DNA from: Peromyscus leucopus | Lineage: Eukaryota > Chordata > Mammalia > Rodentia > Cricetidae | Assembly: GCF_004664715.2 (NCBI RefSeq) | Contig: NC_051074.1 | Location: forward strand, 17,027,678 to 17,091,677 | DNA length: 64,000 nucleotides | Reading direction: 5' to 3' | Part shown: positions 48,655-60,828 of the stretch, one piece after another | Position numbering within the stretch: the first letter of the stretch is position 1 | How the letters are laid out: the number at the start of each line of letters is the position of its first letter | Notes under the pieces: model-generated | Seen by the model: only the letters and a program-made list of their open reading frames with translations | What the model was told of the DNA's origin: nothing | Database searches by the model: none | Translations under genes and position numbers: made by a program

Positions 48655-49075
48655 ATTGTACGATATTCTGTTTGTATTCTGACAAATAAAGCTTTCCTGG
48701 AGATCAGAGTAGGGAGCTAGCCACTAGTTAACCATAGAAGGCAGGCAGTGGTGGCACATACTTTTAATCCCAGCACTTGGGAGGAAGAAGCTGGAAGATC
48801 AGGAATTCAAGGTCACCCTGGGCTACAAGAGATCTAACCAGTCTAAAAGAAAAACAGAGCAGAGCATGGTGGTGCATGCCTTTGATTCCAGCACTAGGGA
48901 GGGGCAGACAGGAACATAAGGTGGGTGGAGACAGGATCTCAGCCCCTGTTCAGTCTGAGGATTTGTAGAGATAAGAAATTTCTAGTAGCAACTACTATGC
49001 TTCTCTGATCTTTCAGCTTTCACCCTTGGTATCTGACTCCAGGTTTAATTGATAAGACTAATTAGTATCATACTT
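48655..49075 (+). mobile_element. Composite repeat carrying two B1-like units
   Basis: Left part 'tctgacaaataaagctttcc' and 'gctagccactagttaacc'. Then B1-like unit 1 'ggcagtggtggcacatac' with 'aatcccagcacttggg', unit 2 'gcatggtggtgcatgcc' with 'attccagcactagggagg', and right part 'ggtggagacaggatctcagc', 'ctgatctttcagctttcacc' and 'tatctgactccaggttt'. The right part recurs in reverse at 23,383-23,540 without B1, so the non-B1 flanks belong to the element. From memory this is a dispersed cricetid/murid element; the class is uncertain. Confidence 0.6.
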
Positions 49076-49137
49076 CACCAGTCCATCTTCTACCAGAGAT
49101 GAAAGGCAAGAACCTGGGTATTGCAAAATAATTATCT

Positions 49138-49275
49138 TAGTGTATCTTATGCCTTTAATTCCAGCACTCGGGAAGCAGAGTCAGGTGGATTTCTGAGTTT
49201 CAGACCAGGTTGGTCATAGCATCAGTTCCATGGCACCCAGGGCCACACAAAGAAATTCTGTCTCAAGGGAAAAGG
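49138..49275 (+). mobile_element. B1 SINE, diverged
   Basis: 'cttatgcctttaattccagc', 'actcgggaagcagagtcagg', 'tttctgagtttcagaccagg' and 'aaagaaattctgtctcaagg'. The 5' end is degraded. Confidence 0.8.
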
Positions 49276-51130
49276 GAATGAAGCAGGTCAATTTAAGAAT
49301 TACAGTTTAAGTGTGTAAGTTTTAAGACAAGTTTCACTGTGTCCTCAGGTATCTCAGAGTCTTGCAATAAGCAAAGGAAACATTTCTTTAAATATTTCTT
49401 CATGTTGCTTGGTCAATGTGTCTAGTTGTTTGAAATTATTTTATCTTTTCTAATGATCCTAGGTGAACTGTGAGTAATATGTTTCTTAAAGAAGATCATG
49501 TGACAAAAGAGAGTGATTTCAAATCTAACCATGAAGCAGAGTCACATAAGTAGGCTAAAAATAATTTTCTGACATTGATTATGTGCTTGTATATATAGAA
49601 CATCTGCTGTCTGCACAGAAAATTTGAGATGAGCAAATATATGGCTATGCATAATATTATTTATACAATATATATGGCATACACATAAACATAGAAACAC
49701 ATACCTCTTCTGTGGTAACTGTGATGCCATTCATGTAGTAATGTGAATCAGAGTTGTTGTATTGGGTCTGTTATATATCATTCTAAACTAGATAACCATC
49801 TTTCCCCATACTTGAGCTTCCTTTACCGAACAATTTAACACTCTAGCCCTGTCTCTAAGCATATGAGAAAAGGTATACTTCTAAAATGTGCCTCCCAAAA
49901 CTCAGATGATTTGAAAATTTTTAAAGTGCAATCTAACATTTCCTCCCTATTCAATAAGCTAACAATTATTCTATGCATTATTTTGTTATTGCAAAAAGCA
50001 TAAATATATATAGTATATTATATAATGATGGTAATATCAGACTTATTTATTTCTGTATAAAATTGCAAATGAATAAAAAAATTAATTGTTTCATTGTTGA
50101 CACGTAAGTATATATGTTCATATGGCAGTGTGATTATTTGGTACAGGTATACAGTGTACAGCCAAGTCACAAGCAATAAACTTTTCCATCTCCTAAAACA
50201 TTTAACTATACTTTGTATTAGTAAACTTTAAGTTCTTTTAATTCTTTATAAAAATAAAATAGTCAACTGTTACCCAACTATACTGCAGAATATTAGAATT
50301 CATTCTTCCTAAGTGACCGTATGTAGTTTCCCTTACGTGATTGGCTACAGATTCTTAGAGTATTGGTAGTCTCCTCTAGGATGAAAATCAAGGAAGCATA
50401 TCATACGTACCAAAATAACTAACAATAGAATGCAAATCAGAGTCTGTTTGCTATTTATCACCATCTGAGGTTGGATATCAGTTCCATGTTCTAACTCCCA
50501 GGAGTAGAAGGCACTGGATTATTTGGACTTTCCCAACCATCTGTATTCTAAATACAAATAATAAGCATGGATATGAACCAAACTTCCTATTTAAACTAGT
50601 AAACAAATGAGTGCCATGTTCTTTGATAGCAGGTTTTTAAATGCATTGTATTTTATTAGGGATTAAAAAAAAAGAATGGGATTCTTGTGGTATGGCACAC
50701 TTCAGCTGGGCAAGACCTTTAGCACTGACATAAATCACAGAGAAATGGGTTTGGCCTATAGTTCATCATATTCAAATATTTCTGCTGAGAAATTGTGACC
50801 AGGATAGCATTTTCCTGTTAGGGGTTTTAAAGTAAAACAAATATGTTATAAAAATGAATTCTGAACTCCCACATTTGAAGAGCCAAAAATGACTAATTTT
50901 TGTGAATCATCTGTGGTGACTTGAATTAGAAATGATTGCCATAAGCACATGCATTTGGACATTTCTTCGCAGTTGTTGCTGGAGTTGATGGAAAGTCTGT
51001 GGAACTTTAGGAGTCTTACTAGAGAAAGTGCAGGCCACAGGGTGGACATGGGAGTTTATGGGCTTGCCCCACCTCTACTTCACTCTTCTCTGGATATCTG
51101 CAAGCTTGAATTTCCCTAGAAAATAAAAAA
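49276..51130. other. Unassigned AT-rich DNA
   Basis: No gene, RNA or repeat recognised. A TA-rich piece lies at 49,665-49,675 and 50,005-50,025. Confidence 0.4.
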
Positions 51131-51134
51131 AGAG

Positions 51135-51830
51135 ACAAGATGCCTTTTGGGCATTTATGAGGCTGGTAGACAGTCAACACAGCTATCAGAAGGTACTAGA
51201 GATGGAAAGTATGCCAATTTTCAAAGCCTACGGTCAAAATCTTTTATTCAAGATTACTGTGCGACAATGTATAACCATTGCCCTCTTGAACTCTCAGAAG
51301 TTGTGATCATCTTGGAAATTCCCATATAAGACTTGACCTACTAGTTTTTCTCCATGGAAGAAGGAAGGAAATGAAGAAGTCTCACATCTCACCTAAGATT
51401 TATAGCCAGATAGTTACTACGAGAGAGACTTCACAAGGTCATACTTATTCCTAGGATTTATGTGCAGCTGAAGGTTACTAGGGGAGAGGACTTCACTTCT
51501 CCTCAGGATTTATAAGCAGTTAACTGTTTCTAGAGCCTGGAGGTCACAAGGCCACATCCTTCCCCAGAGATATGTAAATAGTTAATGATTGTATTTGATA
51601 GATTTTCTCAGTTTATATAGTGGGCCTGTGATTAGTGTCAAACCTCCTGTAAGTAACCAATCACCAGTGTTCCTGGCACACTATTTAAGCCCATCATTTT
51701 CACTAAGATAGACTTCAATATGTTTTTGTGGGATTTTTTTATTGCCTATCATTAGTGACTTATCTTGGACGAATGATGTTTGTTCATATACCTATGAAAT
51801 GTTTATACAGCAGGTAAAAATGTCTCTGTG
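51135..51830 (+). mobile_element. Probable ERV LTR with internal tandem units
   Basis: Four degenerate units beginning 'gatttatagccagatagtt', 'gatttatgtgcagctgaag', 'gatttataagcagttaact' and 'gatatgtaaatagttaatg' start at about 51,397, 51,454, 51,507 and 51,568. They are followed by promoter-like sequence: 'taaccaatcaccagtgtt' (CCAAT box, about 51,657) and 'cacactatttaagcccatc' (TATA-like, about 51,680). Enhancer-like repeats upstream of CCAAT and TATA boxes fit an LTR U3 on the plus strand. No target duplication identified and the family is not named. Confidence 0.5.
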
Positions 51831-52372
51831 TTCTAAGGCTTTTGCTTATTTATACTTTTTTTTTAAACTTACAGAATACTCAAGAGGGATTTTGCTTCCA
51901 AGACATTAAGAAGTGTGAGAGATTGATGGAGAATTTTCTCTCCACATCTTTGATCCTTCATTTCATATTCTTTAAGCAAGAGACAATAAAGGGAAACATA
52001 ACACCTAATGACTTTCAAAGGACAAGAGAGTTGTATCCCTGAAGGCAGTTGTAAGAAAATTATCCATATTTTTCCAGTTGGACTCTGCATATACACATAC
52101 ATCCCATAGTTTCTTTGCGCTGTTGATACTTTGAAGAATAGGCTTATGTAGCTGTCAGCACCTAGAATCATGAAATATCTGCTTAATTCACCCTTTGTTG
52201 GTATACGCATATTATAAGTGAAATGGTTCAGAACACTCTTATTTAGCAAGCTTTCTTCTTGGATGCCATTCTTATTATCTTAACTGGCATATGTGAACTA
52301 AATAATTTCCACTCTATGTGAAAAATGGTAGCCCACAAACCCCAATAAAGCTACTACTGTGATTACCTTAAT
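51831..52372. other. Unassigned AT-rich DNA
   Basis: The open frame at 51,869-52,249 (-, 126 codons) is the longest minus-strand frame near here, but it has no recognisable motif or gene context. Confidence 0.35.
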
Positions 52373-52385
52373 AAGAATCATTTAC

Positions 52386-52555
52386 TGGACCTGCCTGGAC
52401 TGAGTCTACCAGGTCGACCCCGGTCCTCGGGGGAGACCTTGATCTGGAGGAGGTGGGAATGGGGGTGGGCTGGGGGGAGGGGGGGCCGAGAGGGGGAGAA
52501 CAGGGGAATCTGTGGCTATTATGTTGAACTGAATGGTGTTGTAAAATAATAAAAA
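52386..52555 (+). mobile_element. Young, severely 5'-truncated L1 with 13-bp target duplication and G-rich block
   Basis: About 170 bp of L1 3' UTR: 'ctgcctggactgagtctacc', 'ggtcctcgggggagacc', the G-rich block at 52,447-52,497, 'gggaatctgtggctattatg' and an A-rich end. The direct repeat AAGAATCATTTAC flanks it at 52,373-52,385 and 52,556-52,568. CpGs and duplication are intact, so it is recent. The G runs (at least six tracts of three or more G) can form a G-quadruplex. Confidence 0.88.
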
Positions 52556-52568
52556 AAGAATCATTTAC

Positions 52569-54526
52569 ATATCCATATATGCCCCCATAAAGTCGATATT
52601 TTTGACATTAATACCAAAACATAGCAAAGCACATTAGTGATATTACTTTCTGTGCTTACTGATGAGTAACAGTACATATGAGACATTTTTGTTATCTGAA
52701 TAAAAATTATCTAAGGAAAGTTATTAATGAAATAAGGAATCTTGATTAACATGGAATGATAACAATTAAAAATGGTTCTAAACTATTTGTGTCATGAAAA
52801 ACTTAGAGTCCTGAGTCACAAATTTCCATGGGCTAAGCAATCACAAGTTGTATTATAAGTACACACAATATTACCCTCATCTCCCATGTTGTACATTATA
52901 ATACTAAAATTACCCTTACTAAAAAGCTCTGGAAATACTCTGCAATTATTATGACACATTGAAGCTAAAAAGCCTATTATGACACACTTAGGTCATGAAG
53001 ATTAAAATGATATTTTAATAAAAAGATTGCTCAGAATTTGAGTCTTGAAATAAAGAAGCACAATTTGAAATGTTCAAACAGGCTCTGTTTATTGTAAATG
53101 AAGATAAAACAAAAAACATAAATGAACTCCATTTTCACTGTGCATGATAGGTCAAAGTTTGTTTTGTTGCTGTTTTCTGATTTATTACATTTTTTATATT
53201 AATGAATATTTATTAACTTCAGAATATTTGAGTTTTTAGACTTTTACAATGTCTCATTAATAGCATAATAGCTTCAGTATGTCAAAGAAGACAAGACTAG
53301 ACTGTCTTCACTCTGGTTTTTTTAGTTTCAAAACAGTATCGGTATAAAAATGTATGGCCTGAATATGGTAAAGAAAATTATTAAACTGATTTAACACACA
53401 GTGGCAAACCCTCTTATTGTGCTGCCCACTGCAGTTGTCAATTTCTGTTATCAATTCTATTATTATCTTAATGTGAATACATACCAACAAACATACTTTA
53501 AAAACACAAGAACAAAATACCTCACAACAAGGCTAGTAAAAAATATACATGATTAAAATCCCATGATACCAAACTCTGTTGATTTTTTTTAAACTTCCAG
53601 CTTATGTAGCTATCTTTCCAAAAATCATTTTAAAACACAGAATAAATTAGCTTACATTGTAAATGTAACAGTGTTTGGGGAATATGGTAGCCTCATGTTG
53701 TCTCTATCAAGATGTAAACATGGAACATGGACACACTGCATTCATGTTTATTTCTTCATGAAATTCCATTGAAATGAAGTTAAGCAAATAATGAACTATA
53801 AAATAACAAGATAATGAAGCAGATAAAGATCAAAATGATGAAAGCAGAATATTTCATTACTGCTAACTACAAGTTAGATACATAAATAGGATAAGTAACC
53901 CACAAACTGAACATGCTTAAGCCCATCTGGATGAAGCAGGGTAAATCAAGACAGAAAAGTTCTAATACAAAATAAATATTTTGTATCATGAACCTCATAC
54001 ATCTTTGAAAATTAGAAGCTTCAGGTTTTAAGGAAGTCAATAATATAGAGTTTGGGGGAAGAGGTTTGTGTGTAGAAGTTGGTAGCTAACATTAGATGTT
54101 GGTTCTCCCAAGACTATGTACTTTTTAAACTTGCCTGTCTCCTTTCATCAAAGATGAAGAGACAAACCCAAGTGTAGAAATTGGAAAAATTATAGAAGAT
54201 TTTATAAAAATAATCACTGAGTTGTGAGAGCCACAGAACATAGATGGGAGGGAAGGGATAGGCAAAAGATGTCAACATATTTTAATAAAAGAAATATTTA
54301 AATTGTAAAAAATAATTGCTTATCAAAATGAAAAAAAATGAAACACAATTAAATGAGAGGATAAATAAATGAATATTGTTGGTGGAGTATGACTACTAAG
54401 ACCCAGAACTCATTAGCATTGTGAAAAGGCATTACTGGATGCCAGTAGAGGAGCAATAACACTTAAGTAGTAACAGTATTCTAACCATCAGTATTATGTG
54501 TAACCACTTGATTTGTTTGTGTGTAT
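52569..54526. other. Unassigned AT-rich DNA
   Basis: Nothing recognised. Confidence 0.4.
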
Positions 54527-54528
54527 GA

Positions 54529-54564
<36 letters not shown>
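54527..54564. repeat. (GA)n microsatellite
   Basis: About 36 bases of GA, one GT interruption. Confidence 0.95.
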
Positions 54565-54567
<3 letters not shown>

Positions 54568-54839
54568 TTTTTCATCTAAGTGAAGACTTATAAATAGTTT
54601 ACTGAATAGAAATGAGAGAACAATACACATAGCCATATAGTAAAGACAAAGTCAGGGGAGAGACTTTGTAATTGAACTGGATTTTAGTTGAACTCATGAA
54701 TAATGTACACAGATTCCAAGAGAAATAATTATTTACCCCAGTGTGGAAGGGTGGAGAAGAGTGGTGACATGAATCTAATGCTGTGGGAAAGATAACAATT
54801 ACATAAATGTGATATATAGGAAGAGACTTAGTGTGTAGA

Positions 54840-54846
<7 letters not shown>

Positions 54847-54895
<49 letters not shown>

Positions 54896-54965
54896 AGAGA
54901 GAGGGGGGGAAAGAGAGAGAGAGAGAAACAGAGAGACAGAAAGACAGAGACAGACAGAGAAAGTG
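54847..54965. repeat. (GT)n followed by purine-rich (GA)n/(GACA)n
   Basis: Pure GT at 54,847-54,892, then GA/GGGG and AGACAG units to about 54,965. Open frames on both strands arise from this low complexity. Confidence 0.95.
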
Positions 54966-55735
54966 TAAGTTGAAAGACAATGAAATAAGGTGCCAAAATA
55001 ATCATTTCTTTAAAAAAAAAACTTTCATCTGTTAATACTGTGTATGTATGTGGTATGTATGTACCATGCAGCACTTGTGGATATCAGAGGACAAGGATAA
55101 AAAGCAGTTTACCTGCTCCCACAAAAACCTTTCTATAGCTGATATTCAACAGGCAATTTTGAAGTCTGGTTAGAATATAATTCCAATCTGGTACTTAAAA
55201 TTAATGAAGAAACATAATTGAAGAAATCTTATAACTTGCAAATGATGGTATGGATGAATTTGAAAATGTGGAAGGTATTAAGATGTATACCCAATTGAGC
55301 CTAACTTTCTAGAAATATGATAATGACTGTATCTTTTTAACAGTTACAGATTTTGAACAACAAAGACAATAAACCATTACCCAGGTGTCTATCTTAAAGA
55401 CACTGAGAACACTGTTGGGATAAATATGGACTACTTCGATGATGACAGATATGCAGTTAAGTGTTCAGGAGGTATTGACAGTGCATTCATTGATTTCTGT
55501 CAGTAGAAGATTTTCTACTATGCAAACCCAAGAAGAAAAGGATTGATAATGAAATGATAAAAGACATAAGTATAATCCAAGGAGCAGATAGTCATTTTAA
55601 TAGAATACACTTTAATATTCAAATTTAAATTATGTTTTATACATTTGTCATGAGATCTGTTAAGCACCTAGTAGCAATCTAAGATACATAAAGAGATTAC
55701 CTGTTAATCCAAAGACAGGAAATCACTCATTCATA
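54966..55735. other. Unassigned AT-rich DNA
   Basis: Nothing recognised. Confidence 0.4.
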
Positions 55736-55832
55736 GAAGCTGGGAATGTAGTCTGGTGGGGGAGAACATGAGTAAGGCTATGAGTTCAGTGCCTAGTACA
55801 TGATAGTAAAACAAAATATCAACAACAAAAAC
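55736..55832 (+). mobile_element. ID-like SINE
   Basis: 'gaagctgggaatgtagtctg' (box A region of a tRNA-Ala-derived ID element), 'gagttcagtgcctagtac' (box B-like), then an A-rich tail with 'aacaacaaaaacaagg'. Diverged. Confidence 0.5.
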
Positions 55833-56007
55833 AAGGAAGTGAATACCATAAAAATTCAGTTAATGACTATGAGCCTTAATTCTCAAGTACATAATACAAG
55901 CACAGTCAATAATTTAAATTACAGTAATTTGACTGGTTTATACAATTCTCTTTTCAGTTTCTTTATTCTAATAGATGATATAGATATATGATAGATACAT
56001 AGATAGA

Positions 56008-56008
56008 T

Positions 56009-56057
<49 letters not shown>
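56008..56057. repeat. (GATA)n microsatellite
   Basis: About twelve GATA units, with flanking imperfect GATA from 55,979 to about 56,083. Confidence 0.96.
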
Positions 56058-56083
56058 CTTTCTTGATAGGTAGATAGATATAG

Positions 56084-56935
56084 ATCAATGTCCCCTCCAT
56101 TATTCAATCATATACCTTTCCTTTTCCCATATCCTAAAACTCTTAAATCTCATAGTAAAGAACATAGAAAAAAGATAAATAAATTAATTCTGGTTTTAAT
56201 AGGGAAAATCAATAATAGGTGAAACTGAAATAAAGTCAAAGACTTTCATAGAATAATCAGTTATTGATTGACACAAAAACTAGATCTAAACAACCGTTTG
56301 TCATTTTCACCAGGAGTTCCAATACCAGACATGTCAAAGGTCAAGGATACCATCAAACTATGATGAACTTTTGATGAATATTTACATAGGTATAATGAAG
56401 ATCAATACATAAATTCAGCAAAGTAGAGTTTAACAACAACAATAAAATGGAAATGTTAACATAGGATATAATTTATGTGATTGTAGATCCTGATACTTGA
56501 AACTTTCAAGATGATTATTAGGAGTTTTAAATTCTGGTTTACTGATAATAACTGAAATCATAGTAGATAAAACCAAAGAAAATGTGAGACTACTATCATT
56601 AATTATTATGACTTAATAACATCTGTAAATGACTGTACAGTATAAGCATATGTGAATTCATGAAAACTGAAAAACTTGAAACACTGATTAACAACTCAAA
56701 CTGGGCATGTTTTATATTCTAGTTGGACACAAAGAGAGAATTGGAGAAATAAATTGTTTAAAAAATATTGGGAAAATACAAAAATATAGCATAGCTGTTG
56801 GAGACTGAGATATTATAATATATTGTCAAAATTTGGTATAGAAAAACAGAAAGATGCACAGCATAATGTAATACAATCTGAAGTAAAAATGAAATGCGTA
56901 AGTCAGCATTTCTGATAAAAAGGAAAATAGGCTCT
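56084..56935. other. Unassigned AT-rich DNA
   Basis: Nothing recognised. Confidence 0.4.
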
Positions 56936-56939
56936 CTTA

Positions 56940-57300
56940 TTTAGTTTTCTGTTGCCATGACAAAATACCACGACCAAGACAACTTATAAAAGAAGATATT
57001 TACTTTGCAGCTCACTGTTGCGGAGGATTGCAGTCTATACCCATAATGCTCAGGACAGGAGACAGTAAGGATGGTGGTAGGGGCAGCAGCTGAGAACTAA
57101 TGACAGCATGAGGTAGCAAAAGAGGCCCTTGGAATGACAGAGGCTCAATTTTGAAACCTCAAAGGCTGCCCTTAGTGACACACGTTCTGCAAGAAGGCTA
57201 CACATCCTAGTCCTTCCTAAACAATCTAACAAATGGGGACCAAGTATTCAAGCACATGCTTGTAGGACCACTCTATTTCAAAACATCACACAGATGTAAT
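56940..57300 (+). mobile_element. Common rodent interspersed repeat (family uncertain)
   Basis: 'tttctgttgccatgacaaaa', 'ccacgaccaagacaactta', 'tactttgcagctcactg', 'gtgacacacgttctgcaag', 'ggctacacatcctagtcc' and 'accaagtattcaagcacatg' follow in order a very frequent rodent repeat known to me but not named with confidence (possibly a non-autonomous hAT element). The right half recurs at 32,450-32,640. Confidence 0.6.
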
Positions 57301-58535
57301 TGTCTCATTTTATTATAAGAGTATCATGAATGTCCTCATGCCAATGAATTTGAAAAACCAATGAAACAAATAATTTTAGATAAAATGTTAAAGAATAACA
57401 GTACAATTGTAAAATATATTATTGATACAGTCTATCAAAGTCTGTTCTGCCTACTCCTAACTGTAAGTCACTAAATGTTTTAGTTTTATTATCTTAGCCA
57501 GGAAATTCTAACTTCCATATCTATTATAAAGTCTTGAAATTTTGTGGTTCATATCTGAGTTTATTTCTCTCTTGTATTTCATCTTTCCCACCTGTAAGAA
57601 CTACTAACTAACTCTTGATCATAAGTTTGTTAAACCTCTGGTAGAGTTAAGGTATTAACTACAACATTTTCCCAGCTGAACCAAAAAGCTTCTATGATGA
57701 TCCAAAAGGTGGATACTCAAAAGCTTAATAGTGATGTGAAAGTCAGAGATTCCAAAACTGATTGCGGATTTGATCTTGTGTGCGTGTGTATGAATGGAGG
57801 GGGGTGATGGTGATGATGGATTATAATCAGATGCACATATACACTACAAAGCTTTTGATGAAGATTGATTGCTGAAAGAGCTGTTGTTTTGGATGAATGT
57901 GGTCTTAAATATTTCAGATTTGAAATAGGTTCAAGACTCCAAAATTTCATAGGTGAAAATGAGCTGTGAACATTTCTCAAACAGAGTATATTAAAATTGT
58001 TTCTTTAGAAGTTTGTAAAGACAGTCAAAGTCCAAAGAAAATAATGAACTGGAAACCACTCTCAGAGAAAATAAATAAGACTTAATCAAGAACATAGCAC
58101 ATCTGCACAAAGCAGGGATTTGACATTTGCACAGCAGGAAAGCAGAAATGCAAATGAACATTTAGTTACATGTTCCACTTATTCTCTTTTTCAATTGCAG
58201 AGCTCATTATAATTATTCAGGCTTTGTTATGCACTCATGAATTTTGGGGTGGGCAATGTGTGGTTGGCAGATAACTTGCCTTTTCAGTTCCTTTGTCAAG
58301 GCAGAGGAGGCTTTTCCAAATGGGAGGTATCATGAGATCATAGATTTCAGGCCCCAGGCTTGATAATACTGAATACTGCATAATACTGCACGGGTGTCTC
58401 AAAGGAGTTTCCAATAGTTGGTATGTCAGAGGGTTGTAAAGATTTGGTAGACTTTTTTTTGCCATTGAATTGATTCTTTACTCTATATTCACTTTCCTTC
58501 ACTTGTTGTTTAGCTTTGTTTTGTTGTTTTTTGGG
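57301..58535. other. Unassigned DNA; possible conserved block at about 58.06-58.23 kb
   Basis: 'cagaaatgcaaatgaacat' (about 58,143) holds a perfect octamer ATGCAAAT (POU-type site), in complex non-repetitive sequence with 'tcattataattattcagg' nearby. No gene seen. Confidence 0.35.
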
Positions 58536-58539
58536 GAAC

Positions 58540-59040
58540 TTATTTAACTAATTAATTAATTGGTTAACAATTTCATACAACTATACAATGTATTCTCATT
58601 GCTCTCCCTCTACAAACTCCTTAGTCTCTTATAAATATCCACCACCCCCGGTTTCAACGGTCCTGTTCACACGTTCCTGTGATTCTCTGAAGTTTGTTTA
58701 TTTTTTTAAGTTCTTTGATCATTTCACATATAAACAATGAACGTTATTTATATTCACCTATCATTACTTCCCTCCATATCAGCTCCTTGCAGCTCCTCCA
58801 CTTCTTGTGAACCCCATGATGTCTTCCTCTCTACTTCCTGTCTTTTTGTTTTCTTTTTAGAAGAATAATTCAATGAATCCAGTTATTGCTGTTTATAATT
58901 TACTGGGCAAGGACTGCTTACCAGTGGCCATATCCCCCAACAAATGTGGTTCTCTGTTTCTTAGCATCCATCAGCTGCCAGTAGCTCCTCTGAGACTAGC
59001 CTTGGCTTTCTCAGTGACCAAGTGTACACAGCTACCTGGA
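58540..59040 (-). mobile_element. L1 3' UTR, two adjacent 3'-end blocks
   Basis: 'caatttcatacaactatac' with 'aatgtattctcattgctc' (58,569-58,605) and then 'tttgatcatttcacatata' with a pyrimidine-rich stretch (58,715-58,790) both look like L1 3' termini read backwards. The second continues with 'cttaccagtggccatatcc' and 'catcagctgccagtagctcc'. These are either two insertions in the same orientation or one element with a duplicated terminus. Confidence 0.6.
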
Positions 59041-60595
59041 CCAAAGACTTAGAAACTGCTTTACTCATAGAGTATTTTTTATTCCCTGTCCTTTGCTCTG
59101 ATTGTGACTTTGGAACATTCATTAATTTTATTTAGATAATACTATCTCATCCATTAAAACAAGCTTTGCTCTACTTCCTGAGTGTTTTCTAGAATGATGA
59201 TCTCTCAATTTAAAGAATGCTAGTTGTTCAACAAAACTTTTTCTGTGGGTGTTATCATTAATAATGAAAATCATAACTTATCTTTGTTCCTCCGCAGACC
59301 TTTCCACTCCCTGTACTTCCACTTCTTTCTCACCCATCTGGCAATAAGAATTAGCTTTGGTGTCTAAGCCAGAACATCCTCACTCTTTTATATTCCATCT
59401 AAAAATCTAATTTCCTGGTTGCTCTCTGAGTTTATTTATTCATTGCATTGCATCGTTTACAGCAAGCAAGACTCCCTAACTCTTCATCATTATGCATGCT
59501 GATCTCTTAATTTACATCATAATTTCCATTCCTCAGGCACATTTTTATTTTCTAATTTAATATATGTAACAGTTTCCCAATGTTTTAAAAATGTGTGACA
59601 TGGAGTTTTTTTTTCTAGTCTTTTATATTAGTATAAATATATTTTGTCCAGTCCCAAGCTAATCACATATATTTTAGATTTTTGTTACAATAACAATGTA
59701 TTGCAATGAAAATATCTTTGCACAATAATGGCACTACAAATAAGAATGATATGCTGCATGCTATCTAAACTAAAACACAAAATTTATAATTTATAATTTT
59801 ACAGATCAAAACCATAAAGATGCTCTCCATTTTCCTAGGAAGGAGTACTCACAAAAGCAAAACCTGTTTGACATTTGTATGTTTAATAGACAAAGAAAAT
59901 ATTCAACCTCACAACAAAAACTCAACTTATTGATATCCATCATATACAAGATTGTTGTAAATAATGTCTGATAAATACTAGGAAAATATTCATGTATTAC
60001 TGGTAGGAAAGATAAATGATTCTGTCATCTTTAGAAAAATATATTGTAACATCTAATCTTCAAAATTCTGTCCATTGATTTCAGTTCTACTTATTTATCT
60101 CCATTCAAATTTTATACAAAATAGATAGCTAAAGATGTTACAGGACATTTTGTAAAACTGTAATTATTTTATTAAATAGACACCAACAATAAGAAGAACT
60201 ATTTCACCATCTCAAACGTAAAGTATGACCATGTCAATATACTGACTTGTTACATTTCAATTAAGTTGTAAATAGTTAAAATACATCAGCAAAAGAACAA
60301 ATTATGCAAATATGTGTACAGCCAGATAAATTTCTGAAGACATATAAAACATTAATATGTGAGTTTTTTTATGTAATTTGTGTGACGCCATGTTTAGTTA
60401 CTTGCTGGCTTTTTAAGTCCTACTTATTTAAAAGTCAATTCCTGGGCTGCTCCTATCATGTTGAAATTTTTGTCTCAAACACTTCCTTGAAAAAGACAAA
60501 TATATCCCTTCCCATCTTATGCTAGAAATTACCCTGTGACTTATTTTTAGCTAATGAAAAACTAATGTGTACATCACAATTCATTCACATTGGAA
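59041..60595. other. Unassigned AT-rich DNA
   Basis: Nothing recognised. Confidence 0.4.
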
Positions 60596-60599
60596 CTGT

Positions 60600-60828
60600 A
60601 ACACCTCTTTTCTCCTCCTGCATTTCTTTTCCATTTCATGAATAAACTAGGCCAGCTTTTCACTAGCAGCCGCTATGGCACACCAAGACTTATTGACATG
60701 GTGTACCGCAGGGCTAGAGCATACACGATTAATCTGCAGTGTGAAAAATAAACTTTTGAATTATAAGCCACTTACACTTCCCATTTGTTATCACTGCATA
60801 ACTTACCCTAAACTGACATGTGTAATTC
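60600..60828 (+). mobile_element. Possible ancient mammal-wide repeat
   Basis: 'gtgaaaaataaacttttgaa' followed by 'ttataagccacttacacttc', 'tgttatcactgcataactta' and 'ccctaaactgac' parallels the end of an old repeat shared by many mammals ('...ataaacctttgttgttttaagccactgag...'). The upstream part is not diagnostic. Orientation as drawn. Confidence 0.4.

Noticed and set aside
51135..51329. 60-codon plus-strand frame starting MGIYEAGRQSTQL
   Set aside because: It lies within the probable LTR block and has no known counterpart.
51869..52249. 126-codon minus-strand frame
   Set aside because: No motif, no splice or promoter support, AT-rich; left unassigned.
56008..56057. Regularly repeated units suggesting a CRISPR-like array
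   Set aside because: A simple GATA microsatellite without spacers, in a mammalian genome.
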